Shown here in pieces: positions 33,450 to 42,639 of a DNA stretch of 64,000 bases. How positions within the stretch are numbered: the stretch's first letter is position 1; every line of letters starts with the position of its first letter. A program made the position numbers and the translations under genes. Origin of the DNA: CAYUUR01 sp964510235. GTDB lineage: Bacteria; Patescibacteriota; Saccharimonadia; Saccharimonadales; CAYUUR01. The notes beneath the pieces are model-generated. The model did no database searches, had not been told where the DNA came from, and saw only the letters and a program-made list of their open reading frames with translations. The stretch spans positions 1 to 64,000 of the forward strand of contig CAZEBF010000001.1 of NCBI GenBank assembly GCA_964510235.1. Direction: 5' to 3'.

Positions 33450-34547
33450 CTAGTGAACAGCTTTTTTATTAATCGAGTGGATAGCGACTCGTTCTCCGAG
33501 CCAAAAGCACAGTGTTAGAATACTAACGACGACAAAGACCGGGTAGGCCCGGTTCACACCATCTACAAGTTGGTTCTGGAATATACAGACTGCGTCTTGT
33601 TGGCAACGCTGAGATAGTGTGCCTGTTGATGACAGGTTAACTTCTTTAACTCCATCTACGATCACAACTGTCTGAAAGATCACTTTAGATCCATTGATAT
33701 CGGTTACTTCAATGATGACACGGTACTGGCCAGGTTTATCATATTGACGCGTCAAAGTGTACTCACCCGCCTCATCATAGACTCGTGTAGTTTGCCGTCC
33801 ATCACCCCACCTGATAAGTACGCTGTATGGACCCTGCCCACCAACAATGGTAAACGAAACACGAGCTTCCTTCTTAACCTGATCAACCCGGAAGTAGCCT
33901 TTAGAGGTCACCAGTAGGTCGGCTGGAGCTTGACCCACTGTACCGGTATTTGGCGGATTTGGACTATTAGTACCAGGTGTTTGTGGGTCAGTCGGGTTCA
34001 AAACTGGCGCGTCGTAAAATACTGTAGTGGTAGTGGAGTCTGGACCGTACTGGCTAATCACATCTCGAGTTCTTGCCACCAACGCATTGCTACCAGTGAT
34101 TAGTGTCACTATCAGGCTAAATGTCCCTGTGGGGCTACACACTACTGAACCAGCTAAATCACCGTTGCGATACAACTCTACAATAAAATCATGGTCACAG
34201 GTTCCCTCTATGGTTACAGTGTTGGCAGTAAATTGCTGTCCGTTAATCGGCTGCTGGATTACAGCAGGTACTGATGGAGGTGAACCAGGCACCAGTCCTG
34301 ACAACTGAATATCTCCAGATTCGGTAGCACCCTGAACAACAGTGTGTCGCACGAACATCAGGCAGCCCATCGTAAACAGTATCAAAAAAAAGATGAGTGC
34401 ATACGAAGTCTGGTGATACGGTAATCGCTTACCAGTGTGAGTATGATGGCTGTAGTGAACCGGCCTACGCTTAGGGTGTGGGTGAGCTTTGGCATGACGC
34501 ACCTGGCTAGTTGAAGCCGTTCGAGATTTATTTCTTCGTGCTACCAT
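33450..34547 (-). CDS. Anchored Ig/PKD-like surface protein
   Basis: About 365 residues. The N-terminus is highly basic (His/Arg/Lys-rich, about 1-55) before a membrane helix (YALIFFLILFTMGCLMF). Two beta-sandwich regions follow: an Ig-like segment (INGQQFTANTVTIEGTC) and a PKD-like one (YSVLIRWGDGRQTTRVYDEAGEYTLT, described over about 240-265). A C-terminal membrane helix (YPVFVVVSILTLCFWLG) ends the protein. The first frame codon used upstream is TTG; the ATG at 34547 overlaps the stop of the DUF916 gene by 20 bp, suggesting coupling. Probably a structural surface component. Confidence 0.75.
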   Translation of the reverse strand: MVARRNKSRTASTSQVRHAKAHPHPKRRPVHYSHHTHTGKRLPYHQTSYALIFFLILFTMGCLMFVRHTVVQGATESGDIQLSGLVPGSPPSVPAVIQQPINGQQFTANTVTIEGTCDHDFIVELYRNGDLAGSVVCSPTGTFSLIVTLITGSNALVARTRDVISQYGPDSTTTTVFYDAPVLNPTDPQTPGTNSPNPPNTGTVGQAPADLLVTSKGYFRVDQVKKEARVSFTIVGGQGPYSVLIRWGDGRQTTRVYDEAGEYTLTRQYDKPGQYRVIIEVTDINGSKVIFQTVVIVDGVKEVNLSSTGTLSQRCQQDAVCIFQNQLVDGVNRAYPVFVVVSILTLCFWLGERVAIHSINKKAVH

Positions 34548-35526
34548 TGTTCTTCGAGCGACCTTGCGCCTTCTTAACAATGTAGCGATTGTAGCGTCGG
34601 ACAAAGAATACGATCAGAACGATGGCTAGAATAACCAGAGCAATTAACTTATACGGTATTACCCAGAAAGTTATGGAATCAGATACGATAGTATTTCTCT
34701 CTCCATATACAACATCAGCCTGAACAGTATATCGACCAAACAGTAACTTATCGCTCAGTTCTTGTTCGAACTTTCGTGTACTACCTGGCAAGACGTTACC
34801 GCCATTTTCGTTAAGAGCGAAAGTTGTTACTTCACGTCCGAACATATTGCTTACCCTGATCGAACCAGTTGGTTTAAAGAATACGTTACCTGTGTTTGTG
34901 ATTCGCTCAGCAATTGTAACTGGTCCATATTCAAACATATTCCTTTTCTTACCGTTCTGTGCTGTATACATTTCACTTATGACAGCCTGCTCCGTTGTAT
35001 CACCTGATACATTCACAAGCATAAGAGTACCGACACTTGCTGATAATGAGACTCCTGTGTCTTCAAGTTCAGGTGGTGTGCCTGTAAACCGAATAACCCC
35101 AAAGTGACCACCTGGACTGGCATTGTCAGGAACGCGCAACGTTACCTTGACTGACTTTTGCTCACCCTTTTTTAGCGTTATTGCTGGAATTGAAACGATC
35201 CAAGATTTGATTGAATATGGACTTTCCTCTTCCGCATCTAACAGCAGCTTTGGTTGACCATCTTCACCGTTAGCTACAAAGTCATTAATCTGTGACTTTA
35301 TTACGAGAGTATCCTGTGTGACATTGCGAACACGGATAGTAGAATTGATTACCTTGCCTGGATCTGCTTTTAATTCAATCAGAGGAGGCGAAATCTCCAA
35401 CCCCTGTCCACTTTGGCCATGCGCAATATCGGGCGTTATAAACATAAGCAACAAGATAGAAGCACTTGCAACAATACTCAACACTCTCTTCATATCAGTT
35501 GATGTCCCTCTTCCCCAAACTCTCAT
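34528..35526 (-). CDS. DUF916-type (WxL-interacting-like) surface protein
   Basis: 332 residues. A signal peptide (LSIVASASILLLMFITPDIAHG) precedes a domain that begins LEISPPLIELKADPGK and continues IRVRNVT, TLVIKSQINDF and ASPGGHFGVIRF, the typical features of DUF916. A C-terminal transmembrane helix (LIALVILAIVLIVFFV) with a basic tail anchors it. In Firmicutes DUF916 proteins partner with WxL proteins at the wall; here the neighbouring paralogous secreted proteins may be such partners. TATACT is 7 nt before the first ATG; an internal ATG at codon 12 is an alternative. Confidence 0.8.
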   Translation of the reverse strand: MRVWGRGTSTDMKRVLSIVASASILLLMFITPDIAHGQSGQGLEISPPLIELKADPGKVINSTIRVRNVTQDTLVIKSQINDFVANGEDGQPKLLLDAEEESPYSIKSWIVSIPAITLKKGEQKSVKVTLRVPDNASPGGHFGVIRFTGTPPELEDTGVSLSASVGTLMLVNVSGDTTEQAVISEMYTAQNGKKRNMFEYGPVTIAERITNTGNVFFKPTGSIRVSNMFGREVTTFALNENGGNVLPGSTRKFEQELSDKLLFGRYTVQADVVYGERNTIVSDSITFWVIPYKLIALVILAIVLIVFFVRRYNRYIVKKAQGRSKNNGSTKK

Positions 35527-35548
35527 TGGTAACAGTATATCAGATTAA

Positions 35549-36625
35549 CTAGAACGTTGCGGTTGCAATGTATGTCATTGTCGCAGTATACGTACCGGCC
35601 TCCGTTGCAGTATCGATATTAGCAATGTAGGCTACCTGATAACGACGAAATGACTCAGACGTGCCCTTGCTCGCAACACTATCAGCCGTAACAAACCGGA
35701 ACTGATCGACAGTGTTATAGCTCGCTGCTGGCGTACCCGAGCCCGCACCGTCAGGGTCGGCACCAATATTCGGTGTAGCGTTGTCGCGCAGGTTCATTCC
35801 GAACTGCTCAGTTCCTGTTGTTGACGCAGTTTGAGACGCAAGTGCCGAAATAGTATTACCACCCGAAGTAAGCGTTGCTCCATTAACAGTAATCGCATAG
35901 CCACTTCCCCCGTTTGTACCTACACCCATCTGCGACAAACCAGTACCAGTAGTGCTTGCAGTTAGCGTTCCGAGAGCCACGGCGGAACCGGTCGCACCAG
36001 CACAGCTACTTGTTGTAATGCCACTCGTACCGGTACAAAAAGTAAGCGTCTCGTCAACAGTGGCGCTCACAGTGATTTGTTGGGCTGTACTTGCAGCGAC
36101 GGTACCGGTATCAACTGCTGTTGTCCAGGCGGCGTCAGAAAAAGTACTAATACGTGCGAAGAATGTGGTGTTTTGAGCTGTAGGGTTGGTGACTCCGCCA
36201 AAGACAACAGTCTGAGATCCGGTTGGCGCTGCAACGTTACCGCTCTTCGATATACGCAGACTGCCTGCGGTTACAGTACTCACCGTCCAACCGGAGGCGT
36301 CACCAAGGTTGGTTGGCTGTGAGGCGAGTGTTGAGCTAGAGTTAACAAAACCTGATGGAATGGAACATGCTCCCGAGGCAGTCGTACAAATCTGGGCTTG
36401 CATTGATTGGATTACAGTAGCGGAAGGTACAGTAAAATTAAACGTATAGGTAACGCCCGTGCCTGCACCGGCGGAATTAGAGAGAGTCAACTTGCGAGCG
36501 GTTATTTGAGCTGCTGAAACCTGAGCATTAAAGACAGACTGTAACGCAACCATCGCCAAGACAATGGCGATTACTATATAGGTTATTCGTTGGACTTTCT
36601 GCTGTGTCTGTGCAAATTTGGACAT
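35549..36625 (-). CDS. Secreted beta-rich surface protein, paralogue 1
   Basis: 358 residues. A signal peptide (YIVIAIVLAMVALQSVFNAQVSA) is followed by a Thr/Ser/Ala/Gly-rich mature chain, with two Cys pairs (CTTASGAC, CTGTSGITTSSC). The C-terminal 110 residues (TEQFGMNL, NTVDQFRFVTADSVAS, YQVAYIANIDTATEAGTYTA) match the C-terminus of the next gene (TEQFGVNL, NNFRYVAGETIASAA, YTMSYIINAANTTAGGSYS). The shared domain ends with an alternating T-x-T strand, as in WxL domains, but no WxL motif is present. AAGGTAAC precedes the ATG. Confidence 0.75.
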   Translation of the reverse strand: MSKFAQTQQKVQRITYIVIAIVLAMVALQSVFNAQVSAAQITARKLTLSNSAGAGTGVTYTFNFTVPSATVIQSMQAQICTTASGACSIPSGFVNSSSTLASQPTNLGDASGWTVSTVTAGSLRISKSGNVAAPTGSQTVVFGGVTNPTAQNTTFFARISTFSDAAWTTAVDTGTVAASTAQQITVSATVDETLTFCTGTSGITTSSCAGATGSAVALGTLTASTTGTGLSQMGVGTNGGSGYAITVNGATLTSGGNTISALASQTASTTGTEQFGMNLRDNATPNIGADPDGAGSGTPAASYNTVDQFRFVTADSVASKGTSESFRRYQVAYIANIDTATEAGTYTATMTYIATATF

Positions 36626-36691
36626 GTTTGATTGTTACCTTAAGTGCTTTGCTAAATTGTACAATACATCATAAGCATAAACAACGACTTT

Positions 36692-37426
36692 CTAATATGT
36701 TCCTGTGCAAACAAGCGTCTGATTACCACTGTAACTTCCGCCTGCAGTGGTGTTAGCAGCGTTAATAATATACGACATAGTGTACTCGGTTAAGCCAGAG
36801 CTCGCTGCCGCTGAGGCTATCGTTTCACCTGCGACATACCGAAAGTTGTTGGCCGTATTGTAGTTACCCGCGGCTGTACCGGATGAAAAACTACTATCTG
36901 GCGTCTGTACAGGGTTGGCGCCAAACGTTGTTGGCGAAGTGTTAGCAACGAGATTAACACCAAACTGCTCAGTACCGGGCACCGATGGCCCAGTTGAGCT
37001 CATGCCGGCCAACGTATAGACACCTGTACTGGGCGGATTGCCGACTATTTGCACGATATATCCGTATGACGTGTAATTCAGGACACTAAATGTTGCGGTT
37101 GCAGTGGCCGTAACGGAGGTAGAAAGAGCACCAAAGTTGACATTCGCCGTGTCGACCGTACAGCTCAGTGATGGATCATTAGTAGTCACCGGGCCACTAT
37201 CAGCCCTGAAGTTTGTCGAGCCACTTGGCCCACCGCCAACGCCGTTAACTGCTTGCTGACCGGGGGCTGTACCGTAATTAGTAGAAGAACTTTCTAGGCT
37301 TCCACCCGGTCCAATAAAGGATTCGTCTATCTTAAAGTTGCTCGATGAACTCTGGGCAGACGCCAGGGTGCCACCAAAACAGAGCATAGAAACCACCAAG
37401 CAAACCCCTTCTAGAATCTTTCTCAT
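36692..37426 (-). CDS. Secreted beta-rich surface protein, paralogue 2
   Basis: 244 residues. Signal peptide (CLVVSMLCFGGTLASA) and a mature chain that starts QSSSSNFKIDESFIGPGG, then STNYGTAPGQQAVNG. The C-terminal domain is homologous to that of the neighbouring 358-residue protein. The only two Cys of the mature chain could close a disulfide (LSCTVD and LVCTGT). The first gene of the cluster with the DUF916 protein. TATAAT lies 9 nt upstream of the ATG at 37426. Confidence 0.75.
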   Translation of the reverse strand: MRKILEGVCLVVSMLCFGGTLASAQSSSSNFKIDESFIGPGGSLESSSTNYGTAPGQQAVNGVGGGPSGSTNFRADSGPVTTNDPSLSCTVDTANVNFGALSTSVTATATATFSVLNYTSYGYIVQIVGNPPSTGVYTLAGMSSTGPSVPGTEQFGVNLVANTSPTTFGANPVQTPDSSFSSGTAAGNYNTANNFRYVAGETIASAAASSGLTEYTMSYIINAANTTAGGSYSGNQTLVCTGTY

Positions 37427-37485
37427 GTACAAATCATTATACGGAGTTGGTCACGACAACGCAAAGCGCTCACGCTTGCAAGGCA

Positions 37486-38529
37486 CTAGTTAACGCTAAT
37501 GTAGACGCGGGCAGCTTGCTTATCTTTGAGGTCGTTGATATAGGTTTCGAGATTTTTGAAGTTAAAGACAACGTGCGCACCTTCGACTTTGTCTTCGTTC
37601 TTACTGATGGTCTTTACAATTTCCAGGCTATAACCAGTGTTAATAATCCCTGAGGTCTCGCCAGCATTGAGTCGAAACAGTGCATCCGTCGTCTGAGCAT
37701 TAATATCGCGATTTGACCGATCAATAGCAAAACCAAATGTACCACCGCGTGCTTTGCTAACCTCATCCTCTGAGTACTGTCGGGCTACGTCCTCAAACTT
37801 ACTACCATTTGTTAACAGCGCCAAAGCCTTCTCGGCGCGAGCCTGAGTGTCGGTATCAATCGCGGCTATGACTTTTTGCTCCAACAACCGTTGCTTGATA
37901 ACACGGCGAAAATCATCTACGGACCAGCCGAAGTTTTGCTTAAGCGCTTCCTCGTAGGCCTGTTCACTACCACCTAAACGGTTTTGACGTCGGAGCAGTG
38001 TAATCTGGTCTTCTACCTCTGTATTGCTGACACTAACATTGTTCTGTTTGGCCAATTCTTTGACGTAGGCATCATTAACTACCTTATCTATGGCTCGTTT
38101 TTTGTACTCCGCAAGCTGCTGTTGACCGGCTTCGGAGTTAAAGTCGAGCTTCTGTTGATTCTCATAGAAATAGATGTAGTGACGTAGTTCAAACAGATAG
38201 TTCTCGTAGGCCACAAAGCGTGAGCCGGTCTTGGCAATTGGGAACGGCACTACTTGTGTGACACGATACATAAAGCTCGATGTTGTCTCGAATCGATACA
38301 AGGCTGCTACTGAATAACTGAGGAAAATCACCGCTGCGGCGATAATGAGAGCAGTCGATATCATTACAATACGGTGTTTGGAATGCTGCAGTGGATATAT
38401 ATACTTACGGGCACTTCCTAGAACCTCTTCGCGGTGAGCGGCAACTGTCTCGTTTGTAATAGGACCTGACTTTGGAGCGTCAGGCGTCGACTTTTTGCGA
38501 TTCAGTATCTTCTTAATTTTCTTCTTCAT
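37486..38529 (-). CDS. Membrane-anchored parvulin-type peptidyl-prolyl isomerase
   Basis: About 347 residues. A basic N-terminus and one helix (IVMISTALIIAAAVIFLSYSV) place the rest outside the membrane. A SurA/PrsA-type N-terminal helical region is followed by a PpiC-like domain with FEDVARQYSEDEVSKARGG and the adjoining TFGFA, TDALFRLNAGETSGII and YSLEIVKTIS. Such proteins fold secreted proteins in Gram-positive bacteria. Its position between the surface locus and the pilus locus fits that role. The ATG at 38529 (AGAGGATT before it) is preferred; it overlaps the PH-domain gene by 17 bp. Confidence 0.85.
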   Translation of the reverse strand: MKKKIKKILNRKKSTPDAPKSGPITNETVAAHREEVLGSARKYIYPLQHSKHRIVMISTALIIAAAVIFLSYSVAALYRFETTSSFMYRVTQVVPFPIAKTGSRFVAYENYLFELRHYIYFYENQQKLDFNSEAGQQQLAEYKKRAIDKVVNDAYVKELAKQNNVSVSNTEVEDQITLLRRQNRLGGSEQAYEEALKQNFGWSVDDFRRVIKQRLLEQKVIAAIDTDTQARAEKALALLTNGSKFEDVARQYSEDEVSKARGGTFGFAIDRSNRDINAQTTDALFRLNAGETSGIINTGYSLEIVKTISKNEDKVEGAHVVFNFKNLETYINDLKDKQAARVYISVN

Positions 38530-39097
38530 AATCCTCTTCTTGGACGTCGTCATCTTGCAAATAGGTTTCCACCCCATGTTCGCGTAAGATCAACGCTATT
38601 TGCTTTACGACTTTGGCGGGATGATGGATATCTTTGATAACCAGGTCACCGATATACGTCTGTATAAGTATTGTACCAAATCTCAGCAGGGTTTCCTGCA
38701 TACCCGAGATTTCGTAGTTGAGTGATTTTATCTGCTGCAAACTGATATCAACGACTGACTTATGGAACAGGCCCTTCTGACTGATCTGGATGAGTCGCTG
38801 GTCAGTCACAATAAATACACTGAAGTACCAGGCAATCCAAGCTGGCGCGAACAGCACAATCATCAGAATGAAACCAGCTGCCAGACCGCCAAAAAAATAG
38901 CTGTACTCTGGTTTAACTAACGCTGGTAAAGTACCGAGTAGCAGACCAAGCATGCCAAAGATCAGCCCTTTACGCATTACCACAGGGTGACGACGAAATA
39001 CTAATAGAACGTCTTCGTCATCAAACTGATCATCGAAGTACTTCTGTTTTTCTGGTTCGGTGTGCGATTTTGCAGCGTTCTTGCCAGCTTTTGCCAT
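38513..39097 (-). CDS. Bacterial PH-domain membrane protein (YdbS/YdbT-like)
   Basis: 194 residues. Two adjacent membrane helices (about 45-105) are followed by a bPH2 domain: VFIVTDQRLIQISQKGLFHK and then DISLQQIKSLNYE, the usual VTNQRLI...G-x-[IV]-x-x-x-x-x-x-I-x-x-I-x-S pattern. It is probably cell-envelope associated; no enzymatic role is known for the family. The ATG at 39097 has a TACGCT box 6 nt upstream; an in-frame upstream start is less likely. Coupled with the foldase gene. Confidence 0.75.
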   Translation of the reverse strand: MAKAGKNAAKSHTEPEKQKYFDDQFDDEDVLLVFRRHPVVMRKGLIFGMLGLLLGTLPALVKPEYSYFFGGLAAGFILMIVLFAPAWIAWYFSVFIVTDQRLIQISQKGLFHKSVVDISLQQIKSLNYEISGMQETLLRFGTILIQTYIGDLVIKDIHHPAKVVKQIALILREHGVETYLQDDDVQEEDYEEEN

Positions 39098-39154
39098 AGC
39101 ACTAGCGTAATCGTTTTGACAGGAATAGTCCACCCGTTAGAGTAGCCAACTATC

Positions 39155-39229
39155 TGGTACCCCCACTACGATTCGAACGTAGATCTTTTCCTTAGGACGG
39201 AATTGCTCTATCCATTGAGCTATAGGGGC
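39155..39229 (-). tRNA. tRNA-Arg(CCT), CCA encoded
   Basis: Acceptor GCCCCTA/TGGGGGT (G-U at the first pair), discriminator A and encoded CCA. Anticodon loop GTCCTAA gives CCT (arginine, AGG). One A-A mismatch is visible at the top of the anticodon stem, so the stem has four good pairs. It follows the ndk terminator. Confidence 0.93.
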
Positions 39230-39230
39230 A

Positions 39231-39258
39231 AAACGGCCGCTTTGTCTGCGGCCGATTG
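39231..39258 (-). terminator. Rho-independent terminator of ndk
   Basis: CGGCCGC/GCGGCCG stem with a 7-nt loop. The minus strand continues TTTTG directly into the tRNA-Arg gene, whose 5' end is only 2 bp away, so the same hairpin may also shape the tRNA leader. Confidence 0.75.
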
Positions 39259-39261
39259 TTT

Positions 39262-39819
39262 TTAGGCGTGTGTTAATTTTTCGTGCACTGTTTCGTACTT
39301 GTACAGTTCGTTATCGTCAAACCACATGCTGATCTCTTGTTTGGCTTCATCAACCGCACCGGAGGCGTGCACCAAGTTAGCTGCACCCTTCTTTTGCAGT
39401 GAAGCACGTCCCAGACTCAAGTGTGCGTAATCACCGCGGATAGTACCAGGAGCGGAATCTTTTGGACCAGTCGAACCAACCATTTTACGAACCACTTCGA
39501 CAGCATGACCACCTTCTAGCACAAAGGCTATTACTGGTGAACTATTCATGAATGAACGAGTAGCGCTAACAATCATTTCACCAATTTCTTCAATCGTTTC
39601 ACTATACTCGACGCCATATCCATCCCAATCAAGCTTTGTCTTGTTGCCGACAATTGGTACTAATTCATCAGGATAGTGTTTTTTAAGCAGTTCCATACCT
39701 GGGATCATCATCTTCATACCAACAATTTTGAATCCAGCGCGTTCAAAGCGAGCGATAATTTCGCCAGCGAGGCCTCGTTGTACTGCGTCTGGCTTGAGAA
39801 TAACTAATGTTCGTTCCAT
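39262..39819 (-). CDS. ndk: Nucleoside diphosphate kinase
   Basis: Transfers the gamma phosphate between nucleoside tri- and diphosphates through a phosphohistidine. ERTLVILKPDAVQRG opens the protein, and NLVHASGAVDEAKQEI carries the catalytic His (about residue 149, in the H-A-S motif). At 185 residues it is about 40 longer than usual. Most of the extra is between residues 50 and 85 (LVPIVGNKTKLDWDGYGVEY), in the Kpn-loop region. AAGGGAAG before the ATG is a good ribosome binding site. Confidence 0.95.
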   Translation of the reverse strand: MERTLVILKPDAVQRGLAGEIIARFERAGFKIVGMKMMIPGMELLKKHYPDELVPIVGNKTKLDWDGYGVEYSETIEEIGEMIVSATRSFMNSSPVIAFVLEGGHAVEVVRKMVGSTGPKDSAPGTIRGDYAHLSLGRASLQKKGAANLVHASGAVDEAKQEISMWFDDNELYKYETVHEKLTHA

Positions 39820-39918
39820 GACTTCCCTTCACTTATTTCTTGCTACTAAAAGCACATTCTAACAGATGTGAAGTCGCATAACAAACCAATGCCCAGCGAC
39901 AGCGGCGCAATCGTGTCG

Positions 39919-39924
39919 TACAAT
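39919..39924 (+). promoter_or_regulatory. -10 box of a leaderless xer promoter
   Basis: TACAAT, then 8 nt to the ATG at 39933. No ribosome binding site can fit. Confidence 0.55.
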
Positions 39925-39932
39925 ATAAGCAT

Positions 39933-40862
39933 ATGTTGTTTACCAAAGCCAAAACTGATTTTCTGGAGTACCTAGAGATAGAGCAGAACCGCTCACAGAA
40001 AACTATCGCTAATTATGATCACTACCTAACAAGACTAAGTGACTACGCTGGCGACGACATCAAAGTGGCCGATATCGACCCCGAGATGATTCGCAAATGG
40101 CGACTATGGCTGAACCGACTTGGCACCAATACTAGCGACGAGCTACAAAAGACAACTCAGAATTATCACCTAATCGCACTAAGGAGCTTTCTGAAGTTTT
40201 GCTCCAAACGCGACATCCCTGCTCTGTCAGCTGACAAGATTGAGCTAGCGCGCACCGTTCGCAAACAAGTCACATTTCTAAACGCTGACGAAGTACTGAG
40301 ACTCTTCGAACAAACTGACACATCTACACTTGGCGGCCTTCGTGACCGAGCAATTTTGGAATTGCTCTTCTCTAGCGGCTTGCGTGTGTCTGAGCTGGTT
40401 GGCCTCAATCGTGATCATGTAAACCTCAAACGCCGAGAGTTCATGGTGCGCGGTAAAGGACAGAAAGACCGCCCAATATTCATAAGCCCACTGGCGGCTG
40501 AATGGATCCAAAAATACCTTGATGCTCGCCAGGATACTGCACAAGCATTGTTTATCCGCCACGGTAAAGGTGGCGCCAGGACTGTCGACACCAGTGGAAA
40601 CTACAATCGACTGACCGCCCGTAGCATCCAGCGCATGGTGGCCCGCTATGCCCTGCTGGCAGGCATCACTAAGCATGTTTCACCCCATACGTTACGCCAC
40701 AGTTTTGCGACTGATCTGCTGATGAACGGGGCTGATTTACGCTCTGTGCAGGCCTTGTTAGGCCACAGCAACATCGCCACTACCCAGATCTACACCCACG
40801 TAACCGACCCACATCTCAAATCGGTTCACGAAAAGTTTCACCGCCACGGCGACGACGCCTAA
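39933..40862 (+). CDS. Tyrosine recombinase, XerC/XerD type
   Basis: 309 residues. An N-terminal SAM-like DNA-binding domain (about 1-100) and a catalytic domain with R in GLRVSELVGLN (about 150), K in RGKGQKDRP, H-x-x-R in SPHTLRHSFATDLL, H in LLGHSNIATT and Tyr in QIYTHVT. The length and layout match chromosome-dimer recombinases; it could be the only Xer and act alone, as in XerA/XerH systems. Which host function it serves, dimer resolution or excision of small elements, is not shown. It overlaps the pilX-like gene by 4 bp at the stops. Confidence 0.92.
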   Translation: MLFTKAKTDFLEYLEIEQNRSQKTIANYDHYLTRLSDYAGDDIKVADIDPEMIRKWRLWLNRLGTNTSDELQKTTQNYHLIALRSFLKFCSKRDIPALSADKIELARTVRKQVTFLNADEVLRLFEQTDTSTLGGLRDRAILELLFSSGLRVSELVGLNRDHVNLKRREFMVRGKGQKDRPIFISPLAAEWIQKYLDARQDTAQALFIRHGKGGARTVDTSGNYNRLTARSIQRMVARYALLAGITKHVSPHTLRHSFATDLLMNGADLRSVQALLGHSNIATTQIYTHVTDPHLKSVHEKFHRHGDDA

Positions 40863-41950
40863 GGGTTACAGGCTGCTTGTTGAGCAGCGCTTTGAGCTGG
40901 CGTAAGAGTGATGTTTGGCTCGTTAGCGCTATTAACATCATTAACCGACTCTCCGGGTAGTGTATAGAATCTTTTACATAGTGTCGTAAAAGTTTGTAGC
41001 GCGTACTCCGGGAAGACTGCACCAGCGTTGGTGAGCGGCACGTTTACTTGAACACGACGCACCACGTCAGCCGCCTTACCAGTCACATCTATCTTAGCCT
41101 GACCATTCTTAAGCTCCTGAACCTGTCCGTCATCAGCGAACGACTGCACCAGTATGCTGGATGGGCTGTAGATGGCTTTAAGCCTAATGTAATACGAGCT
41201 TCGAGTGAGTCCTGTTAAACGCACCTTACAGAAAGGCTCACGAGAGACATTGCAATTACCATTCACAAACAAGCCTTGTTGTCCGGGAGTTGGTGTTACA
41301 GCCGGAACTGGTTGCGAGGTAGTTCCATTACCGGCATTTGGATACAAGAACGCTTGGTACGTATCGGTAATTTGCTGATTACGCGAAGGGACGTCAGGTA
41401 TCAGCATCAGACGTACAACGCCTGTCGTATCGCCCCATCGATTCTCTGGAGTAAGTAAGTGCGTCGGCGACCAAGTAGGGTCTGCAAAACGAGCATCTGT
41501 GGGACGTTGATCTGGCACCTGCCAGTTAATTTCAAGATTACGTACTGGTTGTCCATTAGCAGTCTCGACTTTCATTACCCATGAGGCACCATCAGGGTCA
41601 ATTCTTGTCTGTAATCCGGTCGGCGTGACATCCATAAGTACGCAGGTAAACGATACATTATTGCCTAAGCTTGCTTGATCCATAATTCCAACTTGTGGGG
41701 TATCTTCACAACTGTCAACATCGCTCAGTGTTGCTAGATTGCCATCTATGTAATCACGCGCCACGTTCACACCACTCTCCGCTGCATAAAACGCTTGGGT
41801 GCTCAGCTGTTGATCCAGAGCTTGCCTTTGCTCACGACGCATCAGTGTGGCAAAACCAACGATGATAAGCGTCACGATTCCGAGAATGATAAGCGTAACA
41901 GTGATGGCTGCCAGGCCTGACTCATTACGACGTAAAGTTGTCTGAGACAT
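40859..41950 (-). CDS. PilX-like minor pseudopilin
   Basis: 363 residues. The N-terminus NESGLAAITVTLIILGIVTL has the prepilin leader ending in Gly before a hydrophobic helix, although the position-5 Glu is replaced (GLAAIT). The following YAAESGVNVARDY is a PilX/GspK-type feature. The large C-terminal part, with few conserved motifs, would be the globular head. Last gene of the minor-pilin group (order V, W, X type). Likely primes the pilus or changes its tip. Confidence 0.75.
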   Translation of the reverse strand: MSQTTLRRNESGLAAITVTLIILGIVTLIIVGFATLMRREQRQALDQQLSTQAFYAAESGVNVARDYIDGNLATLSDVDSCEDTPQVGIMDQASLGNNVSFTCVLMDVTPTGLQTRIDPDGASWVMKVETANGQPVRNLEINWQVPDQRPTDARFADPTWSPTHLLTPENRWGDTTGVVRLMLIPDVPSRNQQITDTYQAFLYPNAGNGTTSQPVPAVTPTPGQQGLFVNGNCNVSREPFCKVRLTGLTRSSYYIRLKAIYSPSSILVQSFADDGQVQELKNGQAKIDVTGKAADVVRRVQVNVPLTNAGAVFPEYALQTFTTLCKRFYTLPGESVNDVNSANEPNITLTPAQSAAQQAACNP

Positions 41951-42639
41951 TAGTTTGTTCTCCTATAGACTGTTGTTTGTAATTCTGAGGTAGCGCACCA
42001 TTGAGCACCCAAACCAACGCCTGTACAGCGAGCGGTCAAACTGTCACCTGAGCCGCTAAACTCAATCAACTCGTCATCCTGGCCGTACACTACACCAACC
42101 GCAAAACTAGCTAAAGCGTTACTGTCTTGGGGTACTCGTAACCGGTACAAACGCATACCCTCACCTAGCATCTCTCGCCCATTCGAACCCTGCACACCAC
42201 TGGGCAAATCTTCGCGTGGCTCACAAAGTGGACCAGCTTCGTTCTCATCACGCCACATGGCATTTTTGACATAGTTCTCACTGTTGCTACCAGGCTGATA
42301 AAAATTAACGTCTGGGTTCACTTGACCATTAATGATGTAGCTATAACGAACTTTACCGATACAAAAGGCATTAACCTGCACAGGCCCCTGTGCCCCTGGT
42401 ACCGTCCGGGCAGCCCCAACCGATACTTTTTCGGAGGTAAACTGCAGAGTACGACCAATATCATCAGTGATTGTTCTGGTGGTTTCTTGGGTACGAGAAC
42501 TAACGACTCCCTTGTAGTACAGGCGTCCAATCTGCACTAGCATGCTGGCAGCCAGTAATAGTAAAACTGAGAAAACCACAGTAGATATCATCAACTCTAG
42601 GACGGTAAATCCCGACTGGTTTTTGTGCATACTGCTCAT
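41950..42639 (-). CDS. PilW-like minor pseudopilin
   Basis: About 229 residues. NQSGFTVLELMISTVVFSVLL is a type IV prepilin leader with Gly before Phe and Glu at +5 (FTVLE). The globular part (about 40-229) has several Cys. The ATG at 42639 (MSSMHKNQSG) is preferred because the extension to 42696 would put the leader peptide far from the start. It overlaps the neighbour gene by a few bases at each end. Confidence 0.8.
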   Translation of the reverse strand: MSSMHKNQSGFTVLELMISTVVFSVLLLLAASMLVQIGRLYYKGVVSSRTQETTRTITDDIGRTLQFTSEKVSVGAARTVPGAQGPVQVNAFCIGKVRYSYIINGQVNPDVNFYQPGSNSENYVKNAMWRDENEAGPLCEPREDLPSGVQGSNGREMLGEGMRLYRLRVPQDSNALASFAVGVVYGQDDELIEFSGSGDSLTARCTGVGLGAQWCATSELQTTVYRRTN

